A DNA stretch of 40,429 bases from Rhodocyclaceae bacterium UBA2250 (GTDB taxonomy: Bacteria; Pseudomonadota; Gammaproteobacteria; Burkholderiales; Rhodocyclaceae): positions 1 through 40,429 of the forward strand of contig DDXW01000058.1 of assembly GCA_002347285.1 (NCBI GenBank), given 5' to 3'. Positions 7,612 to 15,101 of the stretch are shown one piece after another. The first letter of the stretch is position 1; each line of letters begins with the position of its first letter. The notes under the pieces were generated by a model. It was not told where the DNA came from and ran no database searches. It was given only the letters and a program-made list of their open reading frames with translations. The position numbers and the translations under genes are program-made.

Positions 7612-8184
7612 TCACTCCTCGTCGTCTTCCTTCATGCCGGCCGGCTTCTTGTGCGCGATGCCCTTGTGGCAGTCGATGCAGGTCTCGTTGTTCTTCTGCG
7701 CCAGCTCATGCTGCTTGCGCGCACGCTGCTTCTGGCCTTCCGCCTTCATGCCCTCCCAGGTGTGGCAGTTGCGGCACTCGCGCGAGTCGCTGGCCTTCAT
7801 GCGCTTCCATTCGCGTTCGGCCATTTCGAGGCGGTGCGCATCGAACTTCTCGGGCGTATCGACGATGCCGGTGATCTTGCCCCAGACTTCCTTCGAGGCC
7901 TGGATCTTGCGGATCATCTTGTGCGTCCAGTCCTTCGGCACATGGCAGTCGGAGCAGACCGCGCGCACGCCGGTACGGTTCTGGTAATGGACGGTCTGCT
8001 TGTATTCCTGATAGACGTTGTCGTGCATCTCGTGGCAGGAGATGCAGAAATCAAGCGTGTTGGTCGCTTCCATGGCGGTGTTGAAGCCGCCCCAGAAGAG
8101 AATGCCGCCGACGAAGCCGAAGGTCAGCAGGCCGATGAGCGAATATTTCGCGCTCGGTTTCTTGAATGTGCTCCAGAAGCTCAT
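7612..8184 (-). CDS. napC: NapC, membrane-anchored tetraheme quinol dehydrogenase
   Basis: NapC/NirT-family cytochrome c that takes electrons from quinol in the inner membrane to NapB in the periplasm. It has 190 residues: one N-terminal membrane anchor (about residues 15-36), then four CxxCH heme motifs at 47-51 (CISCH), 77-81 (CSDCH), 137-141 (CRNCH) and 169-173 (CIDCH). The tail is short and acidic (KEDDEE). The length is typical. It is unusual that napC lies on the opposite strand to napDAGHB, with its own terminator and an FNR-like site. NrfH or NirT are alternative members of the family, but the nap context and length make NapC the best name. Confidence 0.9.
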   Translation of the reverse strand: MSFWSTFKKPSAKYSLIGLLTFGFVGGILFWGGFNTAMEATNTLDFCISCHEMHDNVYQEYKQTVHYQNRTGVRAVCSDCHVPKDWTHKMIRKIQASKEVWGKITGIVDTPEKFDAHRLEMAEREWKRMKASDSRECRNCHTWEGMKAEGQKQRARKQHELAQKNNETCIDCHKGIAHKKPAGMKEDDEE

Positions 8185-8213
8185 ATCCCTACCCCCTTTG
8201 TGACAATGGGGGC

Positions 8214-8256
8214 ATTCTCGGGATTTTGGGGGTGGGAGCGCCTTGATCTAGCTTAA
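8214..8256 (-). promoter_or_regulatory. Candidate FNR-like promoter of napC
   Basis: Read on -, TTAAGCTAGATCAA (8256-8243) has one perfect FNR half-site (ATCAA) and one degenerate half-site (TTAAG versus TTGAT). A -10-like GAGAAT lies at 8219-8214, implying a start near 8207, about 42 bp from the box centre, as expected for class II activation. The napC start is about 23 nt further. The match is imperfect, so this is a candidate only. Confidence 0.45.
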
Positions 8257-8281
8257 GCGAAATGGAAATTCGGCTTGAGCG

Positions 8282-9121
8282 TCACTTGCCGGCCGCCTTG
8301 GCCTGCAGTTCCCTTGCCTCGGCGATGTTGGCCTTGAGCACGGCCGCATCCTCGGATTCCGGCGGCAGCAACTTGAGCAGGGCCTCCCAGTCGGCGATCG
8401 CCTTGTCGTACCGCTTGACGTCGTAGGCGGCGGTACCGCGCAGCCACAGACCCTGCGGATGGGCGGGATCGAGCTGCAGCGCCTGCTCGATCAGTGCGCG
8501 CACCTTGTCGTTGAAGCCGCCGCCGCTGGCTGCCAGCGTATCGGCGTAGTCGATCAGCAGGTCGGGACTGCTGTTGACGAGGGGAGTGGCGTGCTCGTAG
8601 GCGCGCACCGCCTCGTCCATGCGGCCCATCGCCTTGTAGGAGCGGGCGAGCATTGCCCAGCCCTGGTGGTTCTCCGGTTCCTTTTCGAGCTTGGCGGCGA
8701 GTCCGGTGACCATCCGCTCGATGTCGTCGGCGGTGAATTGTTGCGGCGGGGGCGGCGGGTTGATGCCGGCCGGATTGCCGAGGATGAGATACAGCAGCGC
8801 GGCGCCGAGCGGCAGGGCCAGGGCCAGCACCACGGGGATGGTGCGGCTGGCCGGCGCGGCCGCCGTCGCGGCTTCTTCGTTATCCGTACTGTCCTCGAGC
8901 AGGCGGCGCTGCAGCTCGGCCTGTGCCTGTTCGAAGTCGGCCTGCGTCAGGGCGCCTTCGGCGCGATCGCGCTCCAGTTCGGCGAACTCGTCGCGGTAGA
9001 TCGCCGCATTGAGCTGGCGGCGCGAAAACTCGGTGCTGGCGGGGCGGCGGCGGAAGGGCAGCAGCAGCAACAGCAGGGCGATACCGACGAGCAGCGTCGC
9101 GCCGATGGCGAATCCGATCAT
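8282..9121 (-). CDS. ccmI: CcmI (CycH), apocytochrome chaperone with TPR domain
   Basis: Inner-membrane protein that holds apocytochrome c for heme ligation by CcmFH. It has 279 residues from an ATG at 9121 that overlaps the ccmH stop by 4 bp. Two membrane segments (about residues 1-22 and 93-115) frame a cytoplasmic helical stretch, followed by a periplasmic TPR-like domain (about 145-270; WAMLARSYKAMGRMDEAVRAYEHA, shown here as a WAML...YEHA repeat, and later WLRGTAAYDVKRYDKAIADW). The longer upstream frame was rejected because it lies inside ccmH and is low-complexity Arg/Pro. Last gene of the ccm operon. Confidence 0.9.
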   Translation of the reverse strand: MIGFAIGATLLVGIALLLLLLPFRRRPASTEFSRRQLNAAIYRDEFAELERDRAEGALTQADFEQAQAELQRRLLEDSTDNEEAATAAAPASRTIPVVLALALPLGAALLYLILGNPAGINPPPPPQQFTADDIERMVTGLAAKLEKEPENHQGWAMLARSYKAMGRMDEAVRAYEHATPLVNSSPDLLIDYADTLAASGGGFNDKVRALIEQALQLDPAHPQGLWLRGTAAYDVKRYDKAIADWEALLKLLPPESEDAAVLKANIAEARELQAKAAGK

Positions 9122-9585
9122 GGGCGGTTTTCCTCGAGCAGCGCGGCGGCGCGCCGGCGTTCTTCTTCGGTGAGCGGGGTTTCGGTCAGCATGGCGCTGC
9201 GTCGCCGCAGGTAGCGGATCAGCACGACGATGCCGACGATCAGCAGGATGAACGGACCAGCCCACAGCAGGTAGGTTTCTGGCTTGACCTGCGGCCGATA
9301 GAGCACGAAGTCGCCGTAGCGGCTGACGAGGAAGTCTTTCACCTCCTCGTCGGTCTTGCCTTCCTTGATCAGGCCGCGCACTTCGCGGCGCAGATCCTTG
9401 GCCAGATCGGCCTGCGAACCGGCGAGCGACTCGTTCTGGCAGACCAGGCAGCGCAGTTCGCCGGCGATATTGACCAAGCGCTGCTCGACGACCGGATCGT
9501 CGGCGAGCGGCTCCGCCTCCTTGGCGGCGGCGTTGAACGCCAGCAGCGCGCCGGCCAGCGCGAGCGCGGGGAGATATTTCTTCAC
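9118..9585 (-). CDS. ccmH: CcmH (CcmL/CycL), apocytochrome thiol-reduction subunit
   Basis: Periplasm-facing, membrane-anchored thiol-disulfide protein that reduces the CxxCH cysteines of apocytochromes together with CcmG, and is part of the CcmFHI ligase. It has 155 residues with an N-terminal signal (about 1-21), the redox motif Cys46-Leu-Val-Cys49 in the family signature LRCLVCQNES, and one C-terminal transmembrane helix (about 104-124). Start: GTG at 9585, overlapping the ccmG TGA as GTGA. It represents the N-terminal module only; the TPR module of the fused E. coli CcmH is here the separate CcmI. Confidence 0.93.
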   Translation of the reverse strand: MKKYLPALALAGALLAFNAAAKEAEPLADDPVVEQRLVNIAGELRCLVCQNESLAGSQADLAKDLRREVRGLIKEGKTDEEVKDFLVSRYGDFVLYRPQVKPETYLLWAGPFILLIVGIVVLIRYLRRRSAMLTETPLTEEERRRAAALLEENRP

Positions 9586-10109
9586 TTGTTCAGCTCCTGC
9601 ACCAGCGGGACGATTTTCTTCTCGAGCACTTCGGGGGTGATCGGGCCGATCTGCTTGAAGCGGATGACGCCCTGCTTGTCGATCAGGTAGGTTTCCGGCA
9701 CGCCGTAGACCCCATAGTCGATGCCGACGCGGCCGTCGGCATCGAAGGCCGACAACTGGTAGGGGTCGCCGAAGCGCGCCAGCCAGCGCCGGCCGTCTTC
9801 GCGCTTGTCCTTGTAGTTGAGGCCGATGACCGGTGGCAGCATGCCGCGTTTGGCGGCGTCGACGATGACCGGATGCTCCTCGCGGCATGAGACGCACCAC
9901 GAGGCCCAGACGTTGAGCAGCCAGACCTTGCCGATCATTTCCTGCGGCGAGAAGGTCTTTTCCGGTTCCTGCAGTCGCGGCACGCTGAAGAGCGGCGCGG
10001 GTTTGCCGACCAGCGGCGAGGGCACCTCGCGCGGGTTGAGGTTGAGGCCGACCGCGAGCAGGGCGACCAGCACGATGAAGATGCCCAGCGGCAGGAGGAA
10101 CTTGTTCAT
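9582..10109 (-). CDS. ccmG: CcmG (DsbE), thioredoxin-like protein of cytochrome c maturation
   Basis: Membrane-tethered periplasmic thioredoxin that supplies reductant to CcmH/apocytochrome c. It has 175 residues. An N-terminal anchor (about 4-24) precedes a thioredoxin fold with the active site Cys72-Val-Ser-Cys75 in NVWASWCVSCREEHP; the cis-proline segment (GVPETYLID) lies near residue 138. The ATG at 10109 overlaps the ccmF stop by 4 bp (ATGA). Confidence 0.95.
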   Translation of the reverse strand: MNKFLLPLGIFIVLVALLAVGLNLNPREVPSPLVGKPAPLFSVPRLQEPEKTFSPQEMIGKVWLLNVWASWCVSCREEHPVIVDAAKRGMLPPVIGLNYKDKREDGRRWLARFGDPYQLSAFDADGRVGIDYGVYGVPETYLIDKQGVIRFKQIGPITPEVLEKKIVPLVQELNK

Positions 10110-12046
10110 GCGGAGACTCCGACGGCAACGGGCGCTGCCTGTTTGATCCTCAGACGGTAGCGCCGGTCGCTGGCGGCGACGAACCCGCCGAGCGCCATCA
10201 GCAGGCAGCCGCCCCAGATCCAGTCGACGAAGGGCTTGAAATAGACGCGCACCGCCCACGCCTCTCCCTCGAGCGGTTCGCCGAGCGAGACATAAACGTC
10301 GCGGGTGAGACCGGCATCGATGGCGGCCTCGGTCATCGGCATCGCGGAGCTATCGTAGTTGCGCTTTTCCGGATGGAGAGTGCGCAGCGGCTTGCCGTCC
10401 TTCGACAACTCGAAGCTGCCGCGCGCCGCGACGTAGTTCGGGCCTTGCGCCTGCTGCACGCCGAGGAACTTGAAGGTGTGGCCGCCGACCGTCACCGTCT
10501 CGCCGGGTGACATGCGCACGTCGCGCTCTTCTTCGTAGGTACTGACCATCGCCACGCCGACGACGAAGGCGGCCAGCCCGAAGTGCGCGAGCTGCATGCC
10601 CCACCAGGCGCGCGCGGGAGCGCCGGTTCTGAAGCGGTCGATCGTCTGCAGCACGATCGCCGCGGCGATCCAGACCGCCAGCCCGAGCGCGAGCGCGACG
10701 TAGGCGTGCCACTCGCCGGCAAGGAAGGGCAGCCCGATGCCGGCGATCAGCGCAACGAGCGCGGCGGGCCAGAGCTTGCCGACGATGTCGGCGAACTCGG
10801 CATGCTTCCAGCGGGCGACCGGGCCAGCGGAGACCAGCACCAGCAGCGGCAGCATGATCGGCACGAACACGGCGTTGAAGTAGGGCGCGCCGACCGACAG
10901 CTTGCCGAGGCCGAAGGCGTCGATGATGAGCGGATAGAGCGTGCCGAGCAGCACGGCGCCGCAGGCGACCACCAGCAGCACGTTATTGACGAGCAGCAGG
11001 GTCTCGCGCGAAACGAGCGCGAACTTGCCGCCGAGGCTGACTTTCGGCGCGCGCGCGGCGAACAGCAGCAGGGAGGTGCCGACGACGATGGCCAGCAGGA
11101 TCAGGATGAAGATACCGCGTCGCGGGTCGGTAGCGAAGGCGTGTACCGAAGTCAGCACGCCCGAGCGCACGAGGAAGGTGCCGAGCAGCGAGAGAGAGAA
11201 GGTGGCGATCGCCAGCAGCACCGTCCAGTTCTTGAAGCTGCCGCGCTTCTCGGTGACGGCGAGCGAATGGATCAGCGCCGTGCCGACCAGCCACGGCATG
11301 AAGGAAGCGTTCTCGACCGGGTCCCAGAACCACCAGCCGCCCCAGCCGAGCTCGTAGTAGGCCCACCAGGAGCCGAGCGCGATGCCGAGCGTGAGGAAGA
11401 TCCACGCCGCCGTCGTCCACGGCCGCGACCAGCGCGCCCAGGCGGCATCGAGCTGGCCGGCGATCAGCGCCGCGAGCGCGAAGGCGAAGGCCACCGAGAA
11501 GCCGACGTAACCCATGTAGAGCATCGGCGGATGGAAGACCAGGCCGGGATCCTGCAGCAGCGGATTGAGGGAGCGCCCTTCTTCCGCGCCCGGCAGCAGG
11601 CGCTCGAACGGATTGGAGGTCAGCAGCACGAAGGCGAGCAGGCCGATCATGACGAGCCCGAGCACGCCGAGCACGCGCGCCACCATCGCCTCGGGCAGCT
11701 GGCGGGAGAACAGCGCCACGGCCTGCGCCCAGCCGGCGAGCATCAGCACCCACAGCAGCAGCGAGCCTTCGTGCCCCCCCCACACCGCCGAGATCCGGTA
11801 CATCGTCGGCAGTTGCGTATTGGAATTCTGGGCGACGTAGGCGACCGTGAAGTCGTTCGTGTAGAACGCCCACGTCAGGCAGGCGAAGGAAAAGGCGATC
11901 AGCAGGAAGGTTGTCGTCGTCGCGGGGCGGGCGAGGGCGATCCATTGGCGCTGGGCGCGCTGTGCGCCGGCGAGCGGCAGCACGCCCTGCACCAGCGAGA
12001 CCAACAAAGCGAGGATCAGGGCGAAGTGGCCGAGTTCGGGGATCAT
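10106..12046 (-). CDS. ccmF: CcmF, cytochrome c heme lyase subunit
   Basis: Polytopic inner-membrane protein that transfers heme from holo-CcmE to apocytochrome c. It has 646 residues, the usual length, with about 13-15 hydrophobic segments. The Trp-rich heme-binding (WWD) signature WGGWWFWDPVENASFMPW lies at about residues 234-251. A periplasmic domain near the C terminus (about 485-600) precedes the last membrane helix. It is 8 bp downstream of ccmE and overlaps ccmG. Confidence 0.96.
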   Translation of the reverse strand: MIPELGHFALILALLVSLVQGVLPLAGAQRAQRQWIALARPATTTTFLLIAFSFACLTWAFYTNDFTVAYVAQNSNTQLPTMYRISAVWGGHEGSLLLWVLMLAGWAQAVALFSRQLPEAMVARVLGVLGLVMIGLLAFVLLTSNPFERLLPGAEEGRSLNPLLQDPGLVFHPPMLYMGYVGFSVAFAFALAALIAGQLDAAWARWSRPWTTAAWIFLTLGIALGSWWAYYELGWGGWWFWDPVENASFMPWLVGTALIHSLAVTEKRGSFKNWTVLLAIATFSLSLLGTFLVRSGVLTSVHAFATDPRRGIFILILLAIVVGTSLLLFAARAPKVSLGGKFALVSRETLLLVNNVLLVVACGAVLLGTLYPLIIDAFGLGKLSVGAPYFNAVFVPIMLPLLVLVSAGPVARWKHAEFADIVGKLWPAALVALIAGIGLPFLAGEWHAYVALALGLAVWIAAAIVLQTIDRFRTGAPARAWWGMQLAHFGLAAFVVGVAMVSTYEEERDVRMSPGETVTVGGHTFKFLGVQQAQGPNYVAARGSFELSKDGKPLRTLHPEKRNYDSSAMPMTEAAIDAGLTRDVYVSLGEPLEGEAWAVRVYFKPFVDWIWGGCLLMALGGFVAASDRRYRLRIKQAAPVAVGVSA

Positions 12047-12054
12047 GGGGGGCC

Positions 12055-12495
12055 TTATTGCTTGAGAGTCTTGGCGGTCTGCTGCGCCTGGTCGACGGCG
12101 TGCTGCGCTTCGGGCGGCATGTAGTTCTCGTCGTGCTTGGCGAGCACCTCGCTCGCGACGAAGACGCCGTCCGCGCCGATCCTGCCCTGTGCCACCGCGC
12201 CCTTGCCCTCCTGGAAGAGGTCGGGAAGGATGCCGGTGTAGGCGACCGGCACTTCCTTGGCGGTATCGGTGATGAGGAAATGCACGGTCAGGTTGTCGCG
12301 GCGCAGGGAGCCTTCCTTGACCATGCCGCCGACGCGGAAGGTCTTGCCTTGCGGCGCCTTGCCTTCGGCGATCTCGGTCGGCGTGACGAAGAAGGCGAGG
12401 TTGCTGTCCAGCGCGTTGAGCACGAAGGCGGTGGCGATGCCGAGGGCGGCGAGGCTGCCGCCGATCAGGGCGATGCGTTTATGGCGTGGTTTCAT
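12055..12495 (-). CDS. ccmE: CcmE, periplasmic heme chaperone
   Basis: Binds heme covalently and delivers it to CcmF. It has 146 residues: an N-terminal membrane anchor (about 7-28), an OB-fold beta-barrel domain, and the heme-attachment segment LAKHDENYMPP with the covalent ligand His121 and axial Tyr125. Its start overlaps the ccmD end by 17 bp. The His-type motif (not the archaeal-type Cys variant) is intact. Confidence 0.96.
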   Translation of the reverse strand: MKPRHKRIALIGGSLAALGIATAFVLNALDSNLAFFVTPTEIAEGKAPQGKTFRVGGMVKEGSLRRDNLTVHFLITDTAKEVPVAYTGILPDLFQEGKGAVAQGRIGADGVFVASEVLAKHDENYMPPEAQHAVDQAQQTAKTLKQ

Positions 12496-12673
12496 TGTCG
12501 TCGAGTGTTTCGGCCAGGCGCTCGCGGCGCAGGCTGCGCAAAATATCCTTACGACGCTTGCCGACCAGGATTGGTTCCACGATCATCAGCAGCGCGCATA
12601 CGCCGAAGCTGCCCCAGACGTAGAGGCCGTAGCCGCCCATGGCGAAGAAGGCGGCGGGAGACTCCCAAATCAT
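12479..12673 (-). CDS. ccmD: CcmD, small membrane protein of the heme exporter
   Basis: A 64-residue protein with one membrane helix (about residues 15-36) and a strongly basic cytoplasmic tail (GKRRKDILRSLRRERL). It helps release holo-CcmE from CcmABC. The start is ATG at 12673, overlapping the ccmC stop as ATGA; its 3' end overlaps ccmE by 17 bp. The MGGYGLYVWGSFG segment is typical of CcmD. Confidence 0.92.
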   Translation of the reverse strand: MIWESPAAFFAMGGYGLYVWGSFGVCALLMIVEPILVGKRRKDILRSLRRERLAETLDDNETTP

Positions 12674-13422
12674 GATCTGACCTCGTCGAGTTCCTTGACC
12701 CAGTCGGTGTGCGCCTCGCGCTCGAGGATGATCGCGCGTACCCGCATCAGGGCGACGGCGATCGAGTACATCCAGAACGCCAGCGCCATCAGCAGCATTC
12801 CCCACAGCATGGTGGCGGCCATCGTGGGGGCTTTCATCAGCGAGACCGACGCCCCCTGATGCAGGGTGTTCCACCACTTCACCGAGAAATAGATGATCGG
12901 CACATTGACCACGCCGACCAGCGCGAGGATGGCGCCGGCCTTGTCGGCGCGGCGCGGGTCGTCGATCGCCGCCTGCAGGGCGATGAAGCCGATGTAGAGG
13001 AAGAACAGGATCAGCGCCGAGGTGAGCCGTGCGTCCCACACCCACCAGGCGCCCCACATCGGCTTGCCCCAGAACGCGCCGGTCCACAGCGAGAGGAAGG
13101 CCATCAACGCGCCGGTCGGCGCCAGCGCCTGCGCCATCATGCCGGAGAGGCGCGTGTTGAGCGCGAGGCCGAGGCCCGCCCAGGCGGCCATGACGAGGTA
13201 GATGAACATCGACATCCAGGCCGCCGGCACGTGGATGAAGATGATGCGGTAGCCCTCGCCCTGCTGGAAGTCGGTCGGGGCGACGAAGAAGCTGATCCAC
13301 AGGCCGGCGGCGCCGAACACCGCCGCCAGCGCCCAGAACCACGGGATCATCCTGCCGGCGAGCGGATAGAAACTCTGCGGCGAGGCGTATTTGAACCACT
13401 GAACAACCCGGTTGTTACTCAA
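12670..13422 (-). CDS. ccmC: CcmC, heme-handling subunit that loads CcmE
   Basis: Six-helix inner-membrane protein that forms the CcmC-heme-CcmE complex. It has about 250 residues with the Trp-rich signature WGAWWVWDARLTS (about residue 120) and flanking conserved His. The likely start is TTG at 13422: a TGAGGA Shine-Dalgarno sequence ends 6 nt before it. An in-frame TTG at 13428 abuts that site directly and is less likely. Either start overlaps the end of ccmB (8 or 14 bp). A TTG start inside an overlapping operon fits low-level coupled translation. Confidence 0.93.
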   Translation of the reverse strand: MSNNRVVQWFKYASPQSFYPLAGRMIPWFWALAAVFGAAGLWISFFVAPTDFQQGEGYRIIFIHVPAAWMSMFIYLVMAAWAGLGLALNTRLSGMMAQALAPTGALMAFLSLWTGAFWGKPMWGAWWVWDARLTSALILFFLYIGFIALQAAIDDPRRADKAGAILALVGVVNVPIIYFSVKWWNTLHQGASVSLMKAPTMAATMLWGMLLMALAFWMYSIAVALMRVRAIILEREAHTDWVKELDEVRS

Positions 13423-14080
13423 GCGCAATCCTCAGCGCGGCCGTGGTCGCCCACGGCGCGAAAAATACTGCCACCGCCAACAGCGCGGCCAGCAGGGACA
13501 GATGCCCGCCGGCACCCATGCCGGCGATGTGCGATTCGACGGCGCCGGCGCCGAAAATCAGCGTCGGCACATACAGCGGCAGCACCAGCAGCGACAGCAG
13601 CACGCCCCCGCCGCGCACGCCCAGCGTCAGCGCCGCGCCGATGGCGCCGATCAGCGAGAGCAACGGCGTTCCCAGCAACAGCGCCACGACCAGGATCCAC
13701 AGCGCACCGCCATCCAGGTCGAACTGGATGCCGAGCACCGGCGCCAGCAGGACCAGGGGCAGGCCAGTCGTGATCCAGTGGGCGACGATTTTACCCGCGA
13801 TCAGCAGACCCAGCGGCGAGGGGGAGAGCGCCATCTGTTCGAGCGTGCCGTCGGCATGGTCGGGCGCGAACAGCCGCGCCAGCCCCAGCATGGTGGCCAG
13901 CAGCGCGGCGACCCACAGGATGCCGGGCGCGATCTTGCGCAGCAGCGCGGATTCCGGGCCGATGCCGAGCGGAAAGAGACTGACGACGATGACGAAGAAG
14001 AACAGCGCGGTCAGGACTTCACTTTTCCTGCGCATCGCCAGCAGCAGGTCGCGGCGGATGACGGCGAGCATCGACTTCAT
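13415..14080 (-). CDS. ccmB: CcmB, ABC exporter membrane subunit of cytochrome c maturation
   Basis: Permease partner of the CcmA ATPase; the CcmAB(CD) complex uses ATP to release holo-CcmE. It has 221 residues with six hydrophobic segments. The conserved start region (MLAVIRRDLLLAMRRKSE) and the PDHADGTLEQM segment are characteristic. The ATG at 14080 overlaps the ccmA stop as ATGA. The longer upstream open frame belongs to another frame of ccmA. Confidence 0.94.
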   Translation of the reverse strand: MKSMLAVIRRDLLLAMRRKSEVLTALFFFVIVVSLFPLGIGPESALLRKIAPGILWVAALLATMLGLARLFAPDHADGTLEQMALSPSPLGLLIAGKIVAHWITTGLPLVLLAPVLGIQFDLDGGALWILVVALLLGTPLLSLIGAIGAALTLGVRGGGVLLSLLVLPLYVPTLIFGAGAVESHIAGMGAGGHLSLLAALLAVAVFFAPWATTAALRIALE

Positions 14081-14688
14081 GGCCCCACCTTGAGGATCTT
14101 GCCGTTGGGCAGGGGAATCGCCTGATGGCTGGTGAGAATGGCGATGCCGCCGCCGGTGACGTGTTCGACGATCAGCGCCGAGAGCATGTCGACCGCCTTG
14201 ACGTCGAGGGCGGTGAACGGCTCGTCGAGAATCCACAACGCCGCCTGTCGCACGGCCAGGCGCGCCAGCAGCACGCGACGCTTCTGCCCGGCGGACAGAA
14301 AGCGCACCGGCAGATCCTCGCGGCCGCGCAAGCCGAAGCGCGCCAGCGCCTTGAGGGCGGTCGTTTCGTCGAGCACCGCGCCGTCGAGTCGGGCGGCGAG
14401 CATCAGGTTCTCGAGCGGCGTCAGTTCCTCCTTGACGGCGCCGTGATGGCCGAGGAACAGCAGCTCCTTGCGGTAGTCCTCGGCCAGCATCCGGATCGGT
14501 TCGCCCTTCCAGCGGATTTCGCCTGCCGCGGGCGGCGCCAAACCGGCCAGGATGCGCAGCAGGCTGGTCTTGCCGGCGCCGTTCTCGCCCTGCACGTGCA
14601 GCCATTCGCCCGGCCCGACCGCAAGATCGAGCCCGGCAAACAGGCGGCGTTCGCCGCGATCGCAGGTGAGGCCGGTGGCGGTCAGCAT
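14077..14688 (-). CDS. ccmA: CcmA, ABC transporter ATPase of cytochrome c maturation
   Basis: Cytosolic ATPase, 203 residues, first gene of the ccm operon. Walker A is GENGAGKT (residues 34-41), the ABC signature is LSAGQKRR (about 129), Walker B is LWILDEP (about 150), and a switch His lies in SHQAIP. Upstream of the ATG is a C-run rather than a Shine-Dalgarno sequence, so the start region is odd, though no better in-frame start is seen. It is transcribed divergently from the rnf unit across a 413-bp gap. Confidence 0.95.
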   Translation of the reverse strand: MLTATGLTCDRGERRLFAGLDLAVGPGEWLHVQGENGAGKTSLLRILAGLAPPAAGEIRWKGEPIRMLAEDYRKELLFLGHHGAVKEELTPLENLMLAARLDGAVLDETTALKALARFGLRGREDLPVRFLSAGQKRRVLLARLAVRQAALWILDEPFTALDVKAVDMLSALIVEHVTGGGIAILTSHQAIPLPNGKILKVGP

Positions 14689-14817
14689 GGGGGGCGAATT
14701 TTGCCTGAATCGGCGGGATTTCGCTTATTGCAGGTCAAGCGTTGCGAAAACTCGGCCCTGGCGGGGCGGCGCGGCTATGGCGATAGTTTCATTTATGTTT
14801 CCCATTAAAACCATTGT

Positions 14818-14847
14818 TTGCTGCGCTGCCGCAATCTTTCATATACT
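14818..14847 (+). promoter_or_regulatory. Candidate sigma70-type promoter of the rnf/PFOR operon
   Basis: TTGCTG (14818-14823) and TATACT (14842-14847) are separated by 18 bp, placing a start near 14854, about 250 nt before rnfB and just ahead of the structured leader. No FNR-type box, sigma54 -24/-12 pair or NifA TGT-N10-ACA site was found in the gap by eye. Confidence 0.45.
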
Positions 14848-14861
14848 GCGAGGCATCACGA

Positions 14862-15039
14862 ACATGCGCAGGGCCCAACCTTGTGCGTGCGATGCAGGAA
14901 AGGCAGTAAGCCGCCTTTCCGTTCAGCTGGCCGGAAACCCCCGGTCACGCCGTGGAGATCGTTGATGCGGATGCCCGCAAGGCGTCCGGCCAGCAGGTCT
15001 GGAAGGTTCGCCGATGGACTGTTTCGTTGGCGTTTTTTT
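14862..15039 (+). promoter_or_regulatory. Structured 5' leader with terminator-like hairpin: candidate riboswitch or attenuator
   Basis: This stretch of the 413-bp ccmA-rnfB gap can fold strongly as RNA. GGAAAGGC (14897-14904) pairs with GCCTTTCC (14913-14920), 8 bp. GCTGGCCGGA (14926-14935) pairs with TCCGGCCAGC (14985-14994), 10 bp, enclosing CGCC/GGCG (14948-14951 with 14981-14984) and TGCGG-loop-CCGCA (14966-14979). Then CGCCGA (15009-15014) pairs with TTGGCG (15027-15032), directly followed by seven T (15033-15039), which is the shape of an intrinsic terminator. The rnfB ATG lies 63 nt later. The order aptamer-like fold, terminator, gene suggests conditional readthrough. I cannot assign a known class; a 33-codon reading frame from 14862 could instead be a leader peptide. 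Confidence 0.6.
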
Positions 15040-15101
15040 CGATCACGGCGTGCCCTGCCGGCTTGGCAGCGCGCCTGAATTATTGGTGTTGGCTGTCTTC
15101 A

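Noticed and set aside
10583..12124. 513-codon open frame on + opposite ccmF
   Set aside because: Gln/Arg/Glu/Asp/His-rich nonsense typical of antisense frames; ccmF on - is certain.
14689..14817. sigma54 or NifA sites that would tie rnf/PFOR to nitrogen fixation
   Set aside because: No GG-N10-GC element or TGT-N10-ACA motif found by eye between ccmA and the leader.
14862..15000. Assignment of the rnf leader to the c-di-GMP-I (GEMM) or Moco riboswitch class
   Set aside because: Short similar strings (CAGGGC..AACC, CGCAAGGCGTCCGGCC) are present, but the order and the conserved cores do not fit as I remember them. Left unassigned; an Rfam scan would decide.
14952..15101. Earlier GTG start for rnfB at 14952
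   Set aside because: The added 50 residues have no RnfB similarity and coincide with the structured leader and T7 hairpin.
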